Below, piece by piece: positions 1 through 11,646 of a stretch of DNA of 64,000 nucleotides. Each line of letters starts with the position of its first letter. Position 1 is the stretch's first letter. Both the position numbers and the translations under genes were made by a program. Source of the DNA: Nocardia asteroides (GTDB taxonomy: Bacteria; Actinomycetota; Actinomycetes; Mycobacteriales; Mycobacteriaceae); the NCBI GenBank assembly GCA_019930625.1, contig CP082844.1:2108001-2172000 (forward strand), written 5' to 3'. Below the pieces are notes generated by a model, which made no database searches, was not told the origin of the DNA, and saw nothing but the letters and a program-made list of their open reading frames with translations.

Positions 1-602
1 ACGGCCAGCAGTCCTACAACAACAGCCGATCCGAGGGCACGCAGCGGATGATCGACGTCATGGCGGCACGTCACCGGGAGTGCCCGTTGACGACGTACGT
101 GCTCGCGGGATTCTCCCAGGGCGCGGTGATCGCGGGTGACGTCGCCGCGCAGATCGGCGCGGGCGACGGCCCTGTGCCCGCCGACCTGGTGCTCGGCGTG
201 GCTTTGATCGCCGACGGACGCCGCACCGGGGAGAACGGTCCGGGCCACGCGATCCAGATCGGCACGCCTCCGCCCGGGGTGGGTGCCGAAGTAGCGCTGA
301 GGGGGTTGAACGTGCCCGGCATCACGATGACCGGTCCGCGTCAAGGGGGCTTCGGCGCGCTGGCCGATCGCACCTACACGATGTGCGCGCCGGGCGATCT
401 GATCTGCGACGCGCCGCGGGAGGCACTGAGCCCGTGGAACATCCTCGGCAGCGTGAACGCCCTGGTCCGCGCGGCGGGGAACCCCGTGCACGCCCTCTAC
501 AACGGTTTCGTCGTAGACGGCGACGGCACCACCGCGACGCAGTGGACGGCCAACTGGGCCGCGGGTCTCATCGAAGCAGCGCCGCATCCCCCTCATTCGT
601 GA
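1..602 (+). CDS. Cutinase-family cell-wall lipase (Rv3802c/Culp6-like), 3' part
   Basis: The window opens inside this gene; the reading frame runs from base 3 to the TGA at 600-602. The fragment has the nucleophile elbow GFSQGA, then a paired-cysteine segment CAPGDLICDAP that normally supplies the catalytic Asp, then a late His in NPVHALYNG. This is the alpha/beta-hydrolase order of cutinases and Culp proteins. In M. tuberculosis the cutinase-like Rv3802c, an essential phospholipase/thioesterase of the envelope, sits directly before fadD32-pks13-accD4, and the same genes follow here. The N-terminus and signal peptide lie outside the window. Assignment to the Rv3802c orthologue rests on synteny and motifs. 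Confidence 0.85.
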   Translation, partial: GQQSYNNSRSEGTQRMIDVMAARHRECPLTTYVLAGFSQGAVIAGDVAAQIGAGDGPVPADLVLGVALIADGRRTGENGPGHAIQIGTPPPGVGAEVALRGLNVPGITMTGPRQGGFGALADRTYTMCAPGDLICDAPREALSPWNILGSVNALVRAAGNPVHALYNGFVVDGDGTTATQWTANWAAGLIEAAPHPPHS

Positions 603-772
603 AAATTCACAGGCCGTGAGATACCCCGCACCCGATTGGCGTGACAAGCGCAACTCGAGTCGGGAAGCACGCTGTAAAGTGCGCTGGTGATCGCGACGCC
701 GGGCGCCAGCGCAGCGCAGACCGAGGGCGGGCGTCGCGCCCGTATTTTCCTTACAGCCAGGAGCATGAGTTC

Positions 773-1816
773 ATGACAGAAGCCGCCGCACCGGCCACCA
801 CGGAGAGCCGTGACGCGGATGCTGCGTTGACCGCGCTGGGCACTCCGCTGCGCCCGTTCCGCTTCGCGGCGGCCGGCGAGGGAAACAAGCAGGAGGGCGG
901 TGCGCGCAAGTTCGTGCAGACCGCTCAGCAGGCCGAGGAGTACGGCTTCGACACCTTCGTGGTGCCCGATCACCTCGGCGAGCAGATCGGGCCGATCGCG
1001 GCGCTCGGCGCGCTGACCCAGGCCACCGAGAAGATCCGGCTCGGTACGTCGGTGCTGGCGAACGGCTTCCGCTACCCCGTCGTGCTGGCCAAGGATCTGG
1101 CGACCATCGACGTGCTGTCCAAGGGCAGGCTCGAGGTCGGCCTCGGTGCGGGCTGGATCAAGGAGGAGTTCGAGAACGCGGGCATTGCCTACGAGTCGCC
1201 AGGTGTCCGGCTGGAGAAGCTGGACGAGGCGCTCACCATTCTCGACGTGCTGCTGCGCGGCCAGGAGTGCACCTTCGAGGGCAAGCACTACCAGGTCCGC
1301 GGCATCAAGGGGACGCCGCGGCCGCGGCAGGGCCCGCGCCCGCCGATCTGCACCGGCGGCGGCGGTCCGAAGATGCTGCGCCTGGCCGCCAAGCACGCCG
1401 ACATCGTCTCCGTCGTTCCGGTGACCACCAAGAACGGCAAGGGCCTGCTCTCCGGCATCACCATCGAGAAGGCCGTGGAAAAGGTGAATCTGATCAAGGA
1501 GGCCGCCGGTGACCGGTTCGCCGACATCGAACTGAACTGGGCCATCACCGCCGTCGTGATCACCGACGATCGCGAGAAGACCGCGGAGATGGCGTTGTCG
1601 GCGTTGGACCGGGGACTGCACCCGAACCTGGAGGTCGACGTTCAGCTGTCCGTCGAGGACATCCTGAACTCGCCCTACGTGGCGATCGGGACATTCGAGG
1701 AGATCGCCGAGCAGATCCGCCGTGTGCGGCAACTCACCTCGATGTCCTACGTCGGTGTATTCCCCACCCAGATGGACGCGTTCGCCCCCGTTATTCCCCT
1801 GCTGCGGGACGAGTGA
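773..1816 (+). CDS. LLM-class flavin-dependent (F420-type) oxidoreductase
   Basis: A 347-residue luciferase-like monooxygenase fold protein. Family segments include FDTFVVPDHLG, IRLGTSVLANGFRYPVVLAKDLATID and GRLEVGLGAGW, then TGGGGPKMLRLAAKHADIVS. These are typical of actinobacterial F420-dependent LLM oxidoreductases; the substrate is unknown. The ATG at 773 is chosen because AGGAG at 759-763 lies 9 bases upstream; the frame is open further upstream but has no ribosome site. It sits between the cutinase and fadD32, which are adjacent in M. tuberculosis, so it looks like an insertion into the mycolate cluster. Use of F420 rather than FMN is inferred from the subfamily look. Confidence 0.85.
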   Translation: MTEAAAPATTESRDADAALTALGTPLRPFRFAAAGEGNKQEGGARKFVQTAQQAEEYGFDTFVVPDHLGEQIGPIAALGALTQATEKIRLGTSVLANGFRYPVVLAKDLATIDVLSKGRLEVGLGAGWIKEEFENAGIAYESPGVRLEKLDEALTILDVLLRGQECTFEGKHYQVRGIKGTPRPRQGPRPPICTGGGGPKMLRLAAKHADIVSVVPVTTKNGKGLLSGITIEKAVEKVNLIKEAAGDRFADIELNWAITAVVITDDREKTAEMALSALDRGLHPNLEVDVQLSVEDILNSPYVAIGTFEEIAEQIRRVRQLTSMSYVGVFPTQMDAFAPVIPLLRDE

Positions 1817-2005
1817 GCCGGTCTTCTCTGTAACATGACCCTGGTTTGAGTACATCTAGCCGATAGCGGTCACCGCGCAGACCGCACAAAATCTGCAGGC
1901 CGGCTCTGCACTTGGAGCACCCGCGGGCGAAAGCGAGTCGGGGCCTCACAGGTAAAAGCGGCGTTCTCGCCGTCTTGCTGCGTGTGCCTCGGAGGAGAAG
2001 AAGGA

Positions 2006-3922
2006 ATGGAAGAGACTTTCGACGACTACCTGGACGAAACCGGGAACATCCGCATTCCCGAGGATCACACCCTGGTTGATCACGTCGAGAAGCACACCCG
2101 GAACGACGCGAACACCCTGGCGTATCGCTACATCGACTACTCGCGCGAGCGCGACGGCGAGGCGCAGGAGCTGACGTGGCGTGAGTTCGGTATTCGGCTG
2201 CGCGCGGTGGCCGCTCGACTGCAGCAGGTGACCAACCCGGGCGACCGGGTCGCGATCCTCGCGCCGCAGGGCTTGGACTACGTGATCTCCTTCTTCGCCG
2301 CGATCTACGCGGGCACCATCTCGGTCCCGCTGTTCGACCCGGACGAGCCCGGTCACACCGATCGCCTGCACGCGGTGCTGGGCGACTGTGAGCCCTCGGC
2401 CATCCTGACCGCGAGCTCCTCCGCGGCCGGGGTCCGGCAGTTCTTCCGCTCGCTGCCCGCCGCCCAGCGCCCGCGCATCATCGCGGTGGACGCGATCCCG
2501 GACAGCGTCGGCGAGAGCTGGGTGCGGCCGGACATCGCGATCGACGACATCGCCTACCTGCAGTACACCTCGGGCTCCACCCGGGTGCCCGCCGGTGTCG
2601 AGATCACCCACCGCGCGGTGGGCACCAACCTGCTGCAGATGGTCGACGCGATCAACCTGGACTGGAACTCGCGCGGCGTCACCTGGCTGCCGCTGTTCCA
2701 CGACATGGGCCTGCTGACGGTGATCCTGCCCGCCGTGGGCGGCAAGTACATCACCATCATGTCGCCGAGCGCGTTCGTACGCCGCCCCTACCGCTGGATC
2801 AAGGAACTGGCCGCGGTCTCCGACGGCGCCGGAACCTTCGCCGCCGCGCCGAACTTCGCGTTCGAGCACGCCGCGGCGCGTGGTCTGCCGAAGAACGGCG
2901 AGTCGCTGGATCTGTCCAACGTCATCGGCCTGATCAACGGCAGCGAGCCGGTGACCACCTCGTCGATGAAGAAGTTCAACGAGGCGTTCGCCCCCTACGG
3001 TCTGCCCAAGACCGCGATCAAGCCCTGCTACGGCATGGCCGAGGCGACGCTGTTCGTCTCCGCCACCAAGGCCGAAGACGAGGCGAAGGTCACCTACGTC
3101 GACCGCAAAGAGCTCAACGCGGGCCGCATGGTGAAGGTCGACCCATCCCACGAAGACGCGATCGCGCAGGTGTCCTGCGGTTATGTCGCGCTCTCGCAGT
3201 GGGCGACGATCGTCGATCCGGAGTCGGTGGAGTCCGGTGGCGGCGGCCGGGAGCTGCCCGACGGGCACGTCGGCGAGATCTGGCTGCACGGCAACAACAT
3301 GGGCATCGGCTACTGGGGTCGTCCCGACGAGACCGCGGCGACGTTCCAGAACAAGGTCACCGAGCGCCTGCCGGAGGGCAGCCACGCCGAAGGCACCGAG
3401 CCGGACGCGAACTGGATGCGCACCGGCGACTACGGTGTGTACTTCGAGGGCGAGCTCTACATCACCGGCCGCGTCAAGGACTTGGTGATCGTGGACGGCC
3501 GCAACCACTACCCGCAGGACCTGGAGTTTTCCGCGCAGGAGGCAAGCACCGCGCTGCGGCCCGGCTTCGTCGCGGCCTTCTCCGTGCCCGCCAACCAGCT
3601 TCCGCCCGAGGTGTTCGAGCAGGGCAGCCATTCCGGCCTCCAGTTCGACGCCGACGACGCCTCCGAACAGCTGGTCATCGTGGGCGAGCGGGGTCCGGGT
3701 GCGGGTAAAGCCGATCCGCTGCCCATCGCCGACGCGGTGCGCGCGGCGGTCTCGCAGCGCCACGGCGTGACCGTTCGAGACGTGCTGCTGGTGCCCGCGG
3801 GCTCGATCCCGCGCACCTCCAGCGGCAAGATCGCCCGCCGCGCCTGCCGGGCGGCCTATCTGGAGGGAACGCTGCGGGGTGGTTACACCCAGCAGGCTTT
3901 CCCCGATGCACCGGAAGAGTAA
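2006..3922 (+). CDS. fadD32: Long-chain fatty-acid AMP ligase FadD32
   Basis: A 638-residue fatty acyl-AMP ligase. In mycolate producers it activates the meromycolic acid as acyl-adenylate and loads it on the N-terminal ACP of Pks13. Visible motifs are the AMP-binding loop [12 protein letters not shown] near residue 187, the A5-type segment [15 protein letters not shown], and [21 protein letters not shown] followed by [35 protein letters not shown]. The ATG at 2006 follows GGAGGA at 1991-1996; an in-frame ATG at 1982 would add eight residues without a good site. pks13 follows after about 110 bases. Family identity is very secure from sequence and gene order. Confidence 0.96.
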   Translation: MEETFDDYLDETGNIRIPEDHTLVDHVEKHTRNDANTLAYRYIDYSRERDGEAQELTWREFGIRLRAVAARLQQVTNPGDRVAILAPQGLDYVISFFAAIYAGTISVPLFDPDEPGHTDRLHAVLGDCEPSAILTASSSAAGVRQFFRSLPAAQRPRIIAVDAIPDSVGESWVRPDIAIDDIAYLQYTSGSTRVPAGVEITHRAVGTNLLQMVDAINLDWNSRGVTWLPLFHDMGLLTVILPAVGGKYITIMSPSAFVRRPYRWIKELAAVSDGAGTFAAAPNFAFEHAAARGLPKNGESLDLSNVIGLINGSEPVTTSSMKKFNEAFAPYGLPKTAIKPCYGMAEATLFVSATKAEDEAKVTYVDRKELNAGRMVKVDPSHEDAIAQVSCGYVALSQWATIVDPESVESGGGGRELPDGHVGEIWLHGNNMGIGYWGRPDETAATFQNKVTERLPEGSHAEGTEPDANWMRTGDYGVYFEGELYITGRVKDLVIVDGRNHYPQDLEFSAQEASTALRPGFVAAFSVPANQLPPEVFEQGSHSGLQFDADDASEQLVIVGERGPGAGKADPLPIADAVRAAVSQRHGVTVRDVLLVPAGSIPRTSSGKIARRACRAAYLEGTLRGGYTQQAFPDAPEE

Positions 3923-4032
3923 TTGCCAGGGGCGGCCTCGGACCGACCATCGACGCTCGGCGCCGACCTTCCCACGCGCCGGGCGTCATTTCACGGTACG
4001 CCCGGTACGCAGACAGGTAGCTTGAGGAATTG

Positions 4033-7000
4033 ATGGCTGACAACGAGGGCACGCCCCCCCAGACGACCGACACCCCGTCCGCGGAGACCGTCGCCGACGC
4101 GGCGGCCCCGGCCGCGTCCGCCACGGGCGGCGCGCCGACCGACATGTCGGTGGCGGAGCTGCGTGAGTGGCTGCGGCGCTGGGTCTCCGAGGCGACCGGG
4201 CAACCGATCGAGCAGATCACCGTCGACCGGCCGATGGAGGAGTTCGGGCTCGCCTCGCGCGATGCCATCGCCCTCGGTGGCGACATCGAGGAACTGACCG
4301 GCGTGATGCTGAACGCGACGATCGTGTACCAGCATCCGACCATCGCCGCGCTGGCCGAGCGGATCATCAACGGTGAGCCGGACGTGCCGGAGGAATCCAA
4401 GGACGACGCCTTCTACACCGCGGGCTACCGTCCCGGCGAGGCGCACGACATCGCGATCGTGGGTCTGTCGACCCGACTGCCCGGCGCGGGAGACACCCCC
4501 GAGTCGACGTGGGATTTCCTCATCGGCCGCGGTGACGGCATCCGGGAGCGGCCGGAGGGACGCTGGTCGGAGTTCATGGCCGAGCCGCAGCTGGCGGAAG
4601 CGATCGAGAAGGCCAACACCAAGGGCGGCTACCTCGATCAGGAGGTCGTCAAAGGCTTCGATGCCGAGTTCTTCGCCATGTCGCCGGTCGAGGTCGAGCG
4701 GGTCGATCCGCAGCAGCGCCTGATGATGGAGCTGACCTGGGAGGCCCTGGAACACGCCCGGATTCCGGCCAGCGATCTCAAGGGCGAGCCGGTCGGCGTG
4801 TTCATCGGCTCCTCGGGCAACGACTTCATGCTGCTCGCGGCGCTCGGGCTGGGTAGCGAGCGCGATCCGAACGTGCCTGCGTCGGCCGAGGCGTACGCGA
4901 TCATGGGCAGCGTCAGCTCCATCATCCCGAACCGGGTCTCCTACTTCTTCGACTTCCGCGGCCCGTCGGTGGCTGTCGACACCGCGTGCTCGTCGACGCT
5001 GGTCGCCGTGCACGAGGCGGTGCGGGCGCTGCGCAACGGCGAGGCCGACCTGGCGCTGGCCGGTGGCGTGAACATGCTGCTCGCGCCCATGGCCACGCTC
5101 GGTTTCGACGCCAACGGCGGCGTAGCCAAGGACGGCCACATCAAAGCGTTCTCCAGCGACGCGGACGGCATGGTCCGTTCCGAGGGCGGCGGGCTGGTGG
5201 TGTTGAAGCGCCTGGCCGACGCCGAGCGCGACGGCGACACGATCTACGCCGTGATCAAGGGATCCGCGGTCAACAACGACGGCCGGTCCAACGGCCTGCT
5301 CGCCCCGAACCCGGACGCGCAGGCCGAGGTCCTGCGCCGCGCCTACCGGGACGCGGGCATCGCACCGTCCTCGGTCGACTACATCGAGGCGCACGGCACC
5401 GGCACGCTGATCGGTGACCCGATCGAAGCGGACGCGCTGGGCCGGGTGGTGGGCCGGGGGCGTGACGCCGACAAGCCCGCGCTGCTCGGTTCGGCCAAGA
5501 CCAACTTCGGTCACCTGGAGTCGGGCGCCGGTGCGGCGAGCCTGGCGAAGGTTGTGATGTCGTTGCAGCACAACGTCATCCCGCCGAACATCGGCTTCGC
5601 CGGCCCGAACCCCTACATTCCATGGGACCAGGCGCACCTGAAGATCGTCGACGAACCCACCGAGTTCCCGCGCTACAGCGGCAAGGCCACCATCGGTGTC
5701 TCCGGCTTCGGCTTCGGCGGCACCAACGCGCACATCGTCGTGCAGGAGTACGTGCCTGCCGCGGCCGAGACCCAGGCGCCGTTCTCCGAGCTCGAGGCAC
5801 AGCTGGACGAGGAAGCGCTGGAAGACCGGGAAGCGGAATCCGACGCCATCGACGCGGTGGCCGAGGCGGCCGTCGAAGCCGCCGCGCCCGTCGCCGAATG
5901 GACCTCCGAGCGCACCGAGCCGCTGCCGCAGATTCTGCCCGTGTCGGGTTACCTGCCGTCGCGTCGCCGCCGCGCGGCCGCCGAGCTGGCCGACTGGCTG
6001 GAGTCCGAGGCGGGCGCGCGAACCCCGCTCGCGGACGTGGCGCGGTCGCTGGCCAAGCGCAGTCACTGGCGTTCGCGTGGCGTGGTGCTCGCCAAGACAC
6101 ACGAGGAGGCGATCGCGGGACTGCGCGCCATCGCGGCGGGCAAGCCGGGTCCGGGCGTCTTCACCGCCGACGCGCCCGCGGCCATGGGACCCATGTGGGT
6201 GCTCGCCGGTTTCGGCGCGCAGCACCGCAAGATGGGCAAGCAGCTCTACCTGGAGAACTCGATCTTCGCCGAGGCCGTCGACGAGGTCGACGAGCTGGTG
6301 CAGGACGAGGCCGGATACTCGGTGCGCGAGCTCTTCCTGGACGACAGCCAGGACTACAACGTCGGCACCTCGCAGGTCGGCATCTTCACCATCCAGGTCG
6401 GCTTGGCGGCTCTGCTGCGCGCGCACGGCGCGGAGCCCGAAGCGGTGGTGGGCCACTCCATGGGCGAGGTCGCGGGCGCGTACATCGCCGGTGGTCTCGC
6501 ACTCGAGGACGCCGTGCGCGTGATCTGCGCCCGTTCCCGCCTGATGGGCGAGGGCGAGCAGATGATCAGCGACGACGACGTGCGCAACATGGCGCTCATC
6601 GAGTACAGCGCCGACGATGTCGCGAACCTGCTGCCGGACTACCCGGACGTCGAGGTCGCGGTGTACGCGGCGCCGACCAACACGGTGATCGGCGGCCCGC
6701 AGGAGCAGGTCGCGGCGATCGTCGCGCAGGTGGAGGCGGCGGGCAAGTTCGCAAGGGTGCTGCAAACCCGCGGCGCGGGCCACACCTCGCAGATGGATCC
6801 GCTGCTCGGCGAGCTGGCCGCGGAACTGGCCGGCATCGAGCCGACCAAGCTGAAGGCCGGTCTGTACTCGACGGTGCACAAGGAGCAGTACTTCCGCACC
6901 GGCAGCGACCCGATCCACGACGAGGACTACTGGGTCAAGAACATGCGCCACAGCGTGTACTTCACCAACGCGGTGAAGCTCGCGGTGGACGCGGGCCACA

Positions 7001-9342
7001 CCACGTTCCTGGAGCTGGCGCCCAATTCCGTCGCCCTCATGCAGGTGCTGGGCACCACTTTCGCGGCGGGCGTGCACGACGCGCAGCTGATCCCGACGCT
7101 CAAGCGCAAGGAGGACGAGTCCGCGGGCGTCATCGCCGCGCTCGCCCAGCTGTACGTGCACGGGCACAAGGTGGACCTGTTCTCGCTGCTCGGCCCGGGC
7201 GATTACGCCGACGTGCCGCGAACCACGTTCGTGCGCAAGGAGTACTGGCCGAAGGTCCGGTTGTCCACGGGTGGCAACGGCCGGGTTCCCGGCGCGCACG
7301 TCGCGCTGCCGGACGGCAGGCACGTGTGGGAGGTGCAGGCGTCCGCCGTGACCGATCTCGCCGCGTTGGTGACAGCCGCCGCGGCGCAGGTGCTCGGCGA
7401 CGTCTCGCTGGGCGCGGCGATCCCGCACGCGCCGATCCCGGCCGCGGGCACCCTCACCACCACGCTGACCCCGCATCCCGGCGGCGCCTCGGTGCAGGTC
7501 CACGCCAAGGAGGGCAACGCCTTCCGCTCGGTGTTCGACGCCGTCGTCACCTCCGGCGCCCCGCTGCCGGAACTTGTTGCGGCCGAGCCGATTCCGGCGA
7601 TTGCCGCGCAGACGCAGGGCGATGCCGACATCGAGGTCGTGGAGACCTTCGGTGACCGCTGGGATCCGAACGGCACGCAGACCGTCGAGGAGCGGCTCGC
7701 GCTGATCGTCGCGGAGTCCATGGGTTACGCGGTCGAGGATCTGCCGATGGAGATCCCGCTGATGGAACTCGGTCTGGACTCGCTGATGGCGATGCGCATC
7801 AAGAACCGCGTCGAGTACGAGTTCGACATCCCGCAGTTGCAGGTGCAGGCCGTGCGCGACGCCAGCCTGCACGAGGTCGGCAAGGTGCTGCGGTACGCGA
7901 TCGAGCACCGCGACGAGGTGCAGGCGATCGCCGAACAGCAGGCCGCCGACAAGGCGGCGGGCGGCGCCGGCGAGTTGACCGTCGATGCCGACTTCATCGC
8001 CACGGCTCGTGCCGCCCTGGCCACCGGAGCCGACCCGGTCGCCGCGGTGGCGGGCGCGTCGCCGGACGCCGGTACGGCCGGGGAGGTCGATGCCACACCG
8101 GAAAGCGCGGTCGCAGAGGCCGATTCGGCTCCCGCGGCAGCGACTACGCCGGATGCGAACAGGGCTCCCGAAACCGACACTGCTCCCTCCGCCTCACCGG
8201 TTGCCCAGGCGGCTCCGGCGGCGGTGTTCGGCGGCGCGCAGCAGCCCACCGACGAGGACGACGTCCCGCCGCGCGACGCCGCCGAGCGCCTGACCTTCGC
8301 CACCTGGGCGGTTGTCACCGGTAAGTCGGCCGGAGGCATCTTCAACACGCTGCCGATCCTCGACGAGGACACCGCGGAGAAACTGGCCGCGCGCCTGACC
8401 GAGCGGGTCAAGGCCGAGGTCACCGTCGACGACGTGCTCGACTGCGAGACCATCGAGCAGCTCGCCGACATCGTCCGCGAACTCCAGGACAGCGGCGCGG
8501 ATGTGGACGGTTTCGTCCGTCCGTTGCGACCGCGCGCGGAGGGCTCGAACGCCGTGCCGGTGTTCGTGTTCCATCCGTCGGGTGGGAACACGCTGGTGTA
8601 CGAACCGCTGATGAAGCGACTGCCCGCCGAGACGCCGATGTACGGCTTGGAACGGGTCGACGGGTCGATCGAGGAACGGGCGCGCCAGTACCTGCCCGAG
8701 CTGCGCAAGATCCAGGGTGACGGTCCGTTCGTGCTGTACGGCTGGTCGCTGGGTGCGGTGCTGGCCATGCAGACCGCCCAGTTGCTGCGCGCCGAGGGTG
8801 CGGACGTGCGCATGGTCGGCCTGATCGATCTGGCCATCCCGACTCAGGGCGAGGACAACAGTCCCGAGGAGCGCGTGCGCCGGATCGAGCGCTACCAGGC
8901 GTTCGCCAAGAAGACCTACGGTGTCGACGGCGAGCTGGACCGTGATCAGTTGGAGACGCTGGCAGCGGCCTCCGACGAAGAACAGTTCAAGATGATCAGC
9001 GACCTGATCAAAATCAGTGGCGCGAAGATCCCCGGTGGCGTGCTCGAACACCAGCGCACCTCGTGGATCGATAGTCGCCATCTCGCTCGGACGCAACCCT
9101 CGCACTACGACGGCAACGTCGTGCTCTACCTCGCCGATCGCTATCACGACGGGATGATCGAGCTCGAGCCGCGCTTCGCCGACCGAGTGCCGAACGGCGG
9201 CTGGGACGAGTACATCCCGAATTTGGAGGTCGTCCACATCGCCGGCGACCACCTGCAGATCATCGATGAACCGCGGATCGGGAAGATCGGAGCCGACCTG
9301 ACCGCGAAGCTCGCCGCGATCGAGGCGAAAGGGGCCAAGTGA
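4033..9342 (+). CDS. pks13: Polyketide synthase Pks13, mycolic acid condensase
   Basis: A 1769-residue type I PKS that condenses the meromycoloyl and carboxylated alpha chains into the mycolic beta-keto ester. Domain order: N-terminal ACP with the phosphopantetheine serine in FGLASRDA (Ser75); ketosynthase from about residue 139 with Cys319 in DTACSS, His454 in EAHGTGT and His494 in NFGHLE; acyltransferase with Ser809 in GHSMG; C-terminal ACP with Ser1250 in LGLDSLM; an Ala/Pro/Thr-rich linker near 1320-1400; and a thioesterase with Ser1572 in GWSLG. This is the Pks13 architecture and every active-site residue is present. A TTG lies just before the chosen ATG at 4033; GAGGA at 4024-4028 serves the ATG. 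The stop overlaps the accD4 GTG (GTGA), implying translational coupling. Confidence 0.97.
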   Translation: MADNEGTPPQTTDTPSAETVADAAAPAASATGGAPTDMSVAELREWLRRWVSEATGQPIEQITVDRPMEEFGLASRDAIALGGDIEELTGVMLNATIVYQHPTIAALAERIINGEPDVPEESKDDAFYTAGYRPGEAHDIAIVGLSTRLPGAGDTPESTWDFLIGRGDGIRERPEGRWSEFMAEPQLAEAIEKANTKGGYLDQEVVKGFDAEFFAMSPVEVERVDPQQRLMMELTWEALEHARIPASDLKGEPVGVFIGSSGNDFMLLAALGLGSERDPNVPASAEAYAIMGSVSSIIPNRVSYFFDFRGPSVAVDTACSSTLVAVHEAVRALRNGEADLALAGGVNMLLAPMATLGFDANGGVAKDGHIKAFSSDADGMVRSEGGGLVVLKRLADAERDGDTIYAVIKGSAVNNDGRSNGLLAPNPDAQAEVLRRAYRDAGIAPSSVDYIEAHGTGTLIGDPIEADALGRVVGRGRDADKPALLGSAKTNFGHLESGAGAASLAKVVMSLQHNVIPPNIGFAGPNPYIPWDQAHLKIVDEPTEFPRYSGKATIGVSGFGFGGTNAHIVVQEYVPAAAETQAPFSELEAQLDEEALEDREAESDAIDAVAEAAVEAAAPVAEWTSERTEPLPQILPVSGYLPSRRRRAAAELADWLESEAGARTPLADVARSLAKRSHWRSRGVVLAKTHEEAIAGLRAIAAGKPGPGVFTADAPAAMGPMWVLAGFGAQHRKMGKQLYLENSIFAEAVDEVDELVQDEAGYSVRELFLDDSQDYNVGTSQVGIFTIQVGLAALLRAHGAEPEAVVGHSMGEVAGAYIAGGLALEDAVRVICARSRLMGEGEQMISDDDVRNMALIEYSADDVANLLPDYPDVEVAVYAAPTNTVIGGPQEQVAAIVAQVEAAGKFARVLQTRGAGHTSQMDPLLGELAAELAGIEPTKLKAGLYSTVHKEQYFRTGSDPIHDEDYWVKNMRHSVYFTNAVKLAVDAGHTTFLELAPNSVALMQVLGTTFAAGVHDAQLIPTLKRKEDESAGVIAALAQLYVHGHKVDLFSLLGPGDYADVPRTTFVRKEYWPKVRLSTGGNGRVPGAHVALPDGRHVWEVQASAVTDLAALVTAAAAQVLGDVSLGAAIPHAPIPAAGTLTTTLTPHPGGASVQVHAKEGNAFRSVFDAVVTSGAPLPELVAAEPIPAIAAQTQGDADIEVVETFGDRWDPNGTQTVEERLALIVAESMGYAVEDLPMEIPLMELGLDSLMAMRIKNRVEYEFDIPQLQVQAVRDASLHEVGKVLRYAIEHRDEVQAIAEQQAADKAAGGAGELTVDADFIATARAALATGADPVAAVAGASPDAGTAGEVDATPESAVAEADSAPAAATTPDANRAPETDTAPSASPVAQAAPAAVFGGAQQPTDEDDVPPRDAAERLTFATWAVVTGKSAGGIFNTLPILDEDTAEKLAARLTERVKAEVTVDDVLDCETIEQLADIVRELQDSGADVDGFVRPLRPRAEGSNAVPVFVFHPSGGNTLVYEPLMKRLPAETPMYGLERVDGSIEERARQYLPELRKIQGDGPFVLYGWSLGAVLAMQTAQLLRAEGADVRMVGLIDLAIPTQGEDNSPEERVRRIERYQAFAKKTYGVDGELDRDQLETLAAASDEEQFKMISDLIKISGAKIPGGVLEHQRTSWIDSRHLARTQPSHYDGNVVLYLADRYHDGMIELEPRFADRVPNGGWDEYIPNLEVVHIAGDHLQIIDEPRIGKIGADLTAKLAAIEAKGAK

Positions 9343-10883
9343 GCACTACTGCCGAAAAACTCGCCGACCTGCGCAAGCGACTGGAACTAGCGCAGGAACC
9401 GGCGGGTGAAGCGGGGGTCGCCAAGCGAGCGAAGAAGGGTATCCCCAGCGCCCGCGACCGGATCAACATGCTGCTCGATCCGGGAACCTTCGTGGAAATC
9501 GGTGCGCTGGTGCGCAAACCGGGTGATCCCGCCGCGCTCTACGGCGACGGCGTGGTCACCGGGCACGGCCTGGTGGAAGGCCGGCCGGTGGCGGTGTTCT
9601 CGCACGACCAGACCGTCTACGGCGGTTCGGTCGGCGAGATGTTCGGGCGCAAGGTGGCCGGGATCCTCGAGTACGCGGCCAAGGTCGGGTGCCCGGTGGT
9701 CGGTATCAACGACTCCGGCGGCGCGCGCGTGCAGGAGGCGGTGACCTCGCTGGCGTGGTACGCCGAGCTGGGGCGGCGGCAGGAGCCGTTGTCCGGTCTG
9801 GTTCCGCAGATCTCGATGATCCTCGGCAAGTGCGCGGGCGGCGCCGTCTACGCGCCCATCAACACCGACGTGGTGGTGGCGACCGAAGAGGCGTACATGT
9901 TCGTCACCGGGCCGAAGGTGATCCGGGAGGTCACCGGCGAGGACGTGAGCCTCGAGGAACTCGGCGGCGCGCGCAGCCAGGCGGAGTACGGCAACATCCA
10001 CCACGTCGCCAAGGACGAGACGGCCGCGTTCGAGTGGGTGCGCGATTACCTGAGTTACCTGCCCACCAGCTGCCAGGAACTGGCGCCGATCGTCAATCCC
10101 GGCTTGGAGCCGGAGACCACCGACAGCGACCTGGAACTGAACTCGATCGTCCCGGACTCCGACAACGCCGGGTACGACATGCACGAGATCCTGTTGCGCA
10201 TCTTCGACGACGGCGCCTTCCACGAGGTCGGAGCGTCGGCGGGCCGCAACGTCATCACCGGGTTCGCCCGGGTGGACGGACGCAGCGTCGGTGTGGTCGC
10301 CAACCAGCCGATGGTGTACGCGGGCGCGCTGGACGCGCGTGCCTCGGACAAGGCAGCGCATTTCGTGCGCCTGTGCGACGCGTTCGAGATCCCGCTGGTG
10401 TTCGTTGTCGACACGCCCGGCTTCCTGCCCGGCGTGGAACAGGAGAAGATCGGCGTCATCAAGCGTGGTGGCCGCTTCCTGTTCTCCTACGTCGAAGCGA
10501 CGGTGCCTAAGGTCACCGTGGTGATCCGCAAGTCCTACGGCGGCGGTTACGCCGTGATGGGCTCCAAGCAGCTGGGCGCCGACGTCAATTTGGCCTGGCC
10601 CACCGCGCGGATCGCGGTCATGGGCGCCGAGAGCGCGGTCAGCTTGATCGGGGCCAAGCAGATCGACGCCGCGCCGGAGGACCAGCGCGCGGCGATTCGC
10701 CAGCAGATGATCGATTTCTACAACGCCACGGTGGCGACGCCGTGGGTGGCCGCCGAGCGCGGATACATCGATGCGGTCATCGAGCCGTCGACGACCCGGC
10801 TCGAACTGCGTCGCGCGCTACAGCTGTTGCGGGACAAGTCGCTTGCCCGTAACCCGCGCAAGCACCACCTGCTGCCGCTGTAG
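9339..10883 (+). CDS. accD4: Acyl-CoA carboxylase beta subunit AccD4
   Basis: A 514-residue carboxyltransferase of the propionyl/acetyl-CoA carboxylase type. AccD4 carboxylates the long-chain acyl-CoA that becomes the alpha-branch of mycolic acids, working with a biotinylated alpha subunit that is not in this window. Crotonase-fold landmarks are visible: [18 protein letters not shown] near the N-terminus, [29 protein letters not shown], and in the C-terminal half [29 protein letters not shown] and [16 protein letters not shown]. It starts with GTG in a 4-base overlap with the pks13 stop, so the two are probably translated together. Position after pks13 distinguishes it from other AccD paralogues. 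Confidence 0.94.
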   Translation: MSTTAEKLADLRKRLELAQEPAGEAGVAKRAKKGIPSARDRINMLLDPGTFVEIGALVRKPGDPAALYGDGVVTGHGLVEGRPVAVFSHDQTVYGGSVGEMFGRKVAGILEYAAKVGCPVVGINDSGGARVQEAVTSLAWYAELGRRQEPLSGLVPQISMILGKCAGGAVYAPINTDVVVATEEAYMFVTGPKVIREVTGEDVSLEELGGARSQAEYGNIHHVAKDETAAFEWVRDYLSYLPTSCQELAPIVNPGLEPETTDSDLELNSIVPDSDNAGYDMHEILLRIFDDGAFHEVGASAGRNVITGFARVDGRSVGVVANQPMVYAGALDARASDKAAHFVRLCDAFEIPLVFVVDTPGFLPGVEQEKIGVIKRGGRFLFSYVEATVPKVTVVIRKSYGGGYAVMGSKQLGADVNLAWPTARIAVMGAESAVSLIGAKQIDAAPEDQRAAIRQQMIDFYNATVATPWVAAERGYIDAVIEPSTTRLELRRALQLLRDKSLARNPRKHHLLPL

Positions 10884-10896
10884 CATCCGGAACACG

Positions 10897-10930
10897 ATCG
10901 GGCCGCAACCCCTCTGAGGTGCGGCCCGAT
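10897..10930. terminator. Hairpin terminator between accD4 and the cyclophilin gene
   Basis: Perfect 11-bp inverted repeat (ATCGGGCCGCA at 10897-10907 with its complement at 10920-10930) and a 12-base loop. It lies between two convergent genes and can serve both. Confidence 0.75.
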
Positions 10931-10952
10931 TCGCGTCGTATGTGCCGAAAGA

Positions 10953-11450
10953 TCAGCCGACGGTGGCGGATTCGATGACGACGTCATCGACCGGCACGTC
11001 TTGGTGCATGCCCGCCGAGGACGTGGCGACGCCCGCGATCTTGTCGACCACCTCGGTGCCTTCGCTCACCGCACCGAAGACGGTGTAGCCCCAGCCCGCG
11101 GGGGTGGGTGCGGAGTGGTTGAGGAAATCGTTGTCGGAGACGTTGATGAAGAACTGCGCGGTGGCCGAGTGCGGGTCGTTGGTACGCGCCATCGCGACGG
11201 TGTACTTGGTGTTCTTCAAGCCGTTGTTCGCTTCGTTCTGGATCGGGGCGTTGGTGCCCTTCTGGCGCAGACCGGGCTCGAACCCGCCGCCCTGGATCAT
11301 GAAGCCGGGGATGACGCGGTGGAAGATCGTGCCGTTGTAGTGGCCCGCGTTCACGTAGTCCACGAAATTGCGCACCGTGTTCGGCGCTTTCTGATCGTCC
11401 AGTTCGAGGACGATCGGTCCGTAGTTCGTCGTGAGATTAACCTTGGTCAT
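10953..11450 (-). CDS. Peptidyl-prolyl cis-trans isomerase, cyclophilin type
   Basis: A 165-residue single-domain cyclophilin that catalyses prolyl isomerisation. Family hallmarks are ready to see: [28 protein letters not shown] near residue 30-55 with the catalytic Arg in [33 protein letters not shown], and [19 protein letters not shown]. There is no signal peptide or membrane segment, so it is expected in the cytoplasm. AAAGGTGGGCC precedes the ATG. It converges on accD4 and shares a hairpin with it. PpiA or PpiB naming cannot be settled from the sequence alone. Confidence 0.92.
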   Translation of the reverse strand: MTKVNLTTNYGPIVLELDDQKAPNTVRNFVDYVNAGHYNGTIFHRVIPGFMIQGGGFEPGLRQKGTNAPIQNEANNGLKNTKYTVAMARTNDPHSATAQFFINVSDNDFLNHSAPTPAGWGYTVFGAVSEGTEVVDKIAGVATSSAGMHQDVPVDDVVIESATVG

Positions 11451-11632
11451 AGGCCCACCTTTCCATTGTGCTCGTCATCGGTCAGCACTACGGGGTCTGT
11501 TGGCCGCCCATAGCGGGTTCCGGACGACATTTTCCAGCCCGTCGGCACAACATTCTGGCAGTCTGTTCCGAACATACTGAGGACCCGGGATTTCTCCCGG
11601 CCACGCGCCGCCCGCGCGAACAGACGGGCAGA

Positions 11633-11638
11633 TAGCAT
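11633..11638 (+). promoter_or_regulatory. Candidate -10 box of a leaderless promoter
   Basis: TAGCAT fits the actinobacterial -10 pattern TAnnnT and lies 8 bases before the GTG at 11647. This favours that GTG as both transcription and translation start of the Emb gene. Confidence 0.4.
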
Positions 11639-11646
11639 TGCCAACC

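Noticed and set aside
4030..4032. TTG as the pks13 start
   Set aside because: It is one base from the GAGGA site, too close for initiation; the ATG at 4033 fits better.
3991..7908. Long open frame of about 1300 codons on the minus strand opposite pks13
   Set aside because: Antisense to a gene with complete PKS motifs; composition is Arg/His/Gly-rich with no domain, a usual side effect of high third-position GC.
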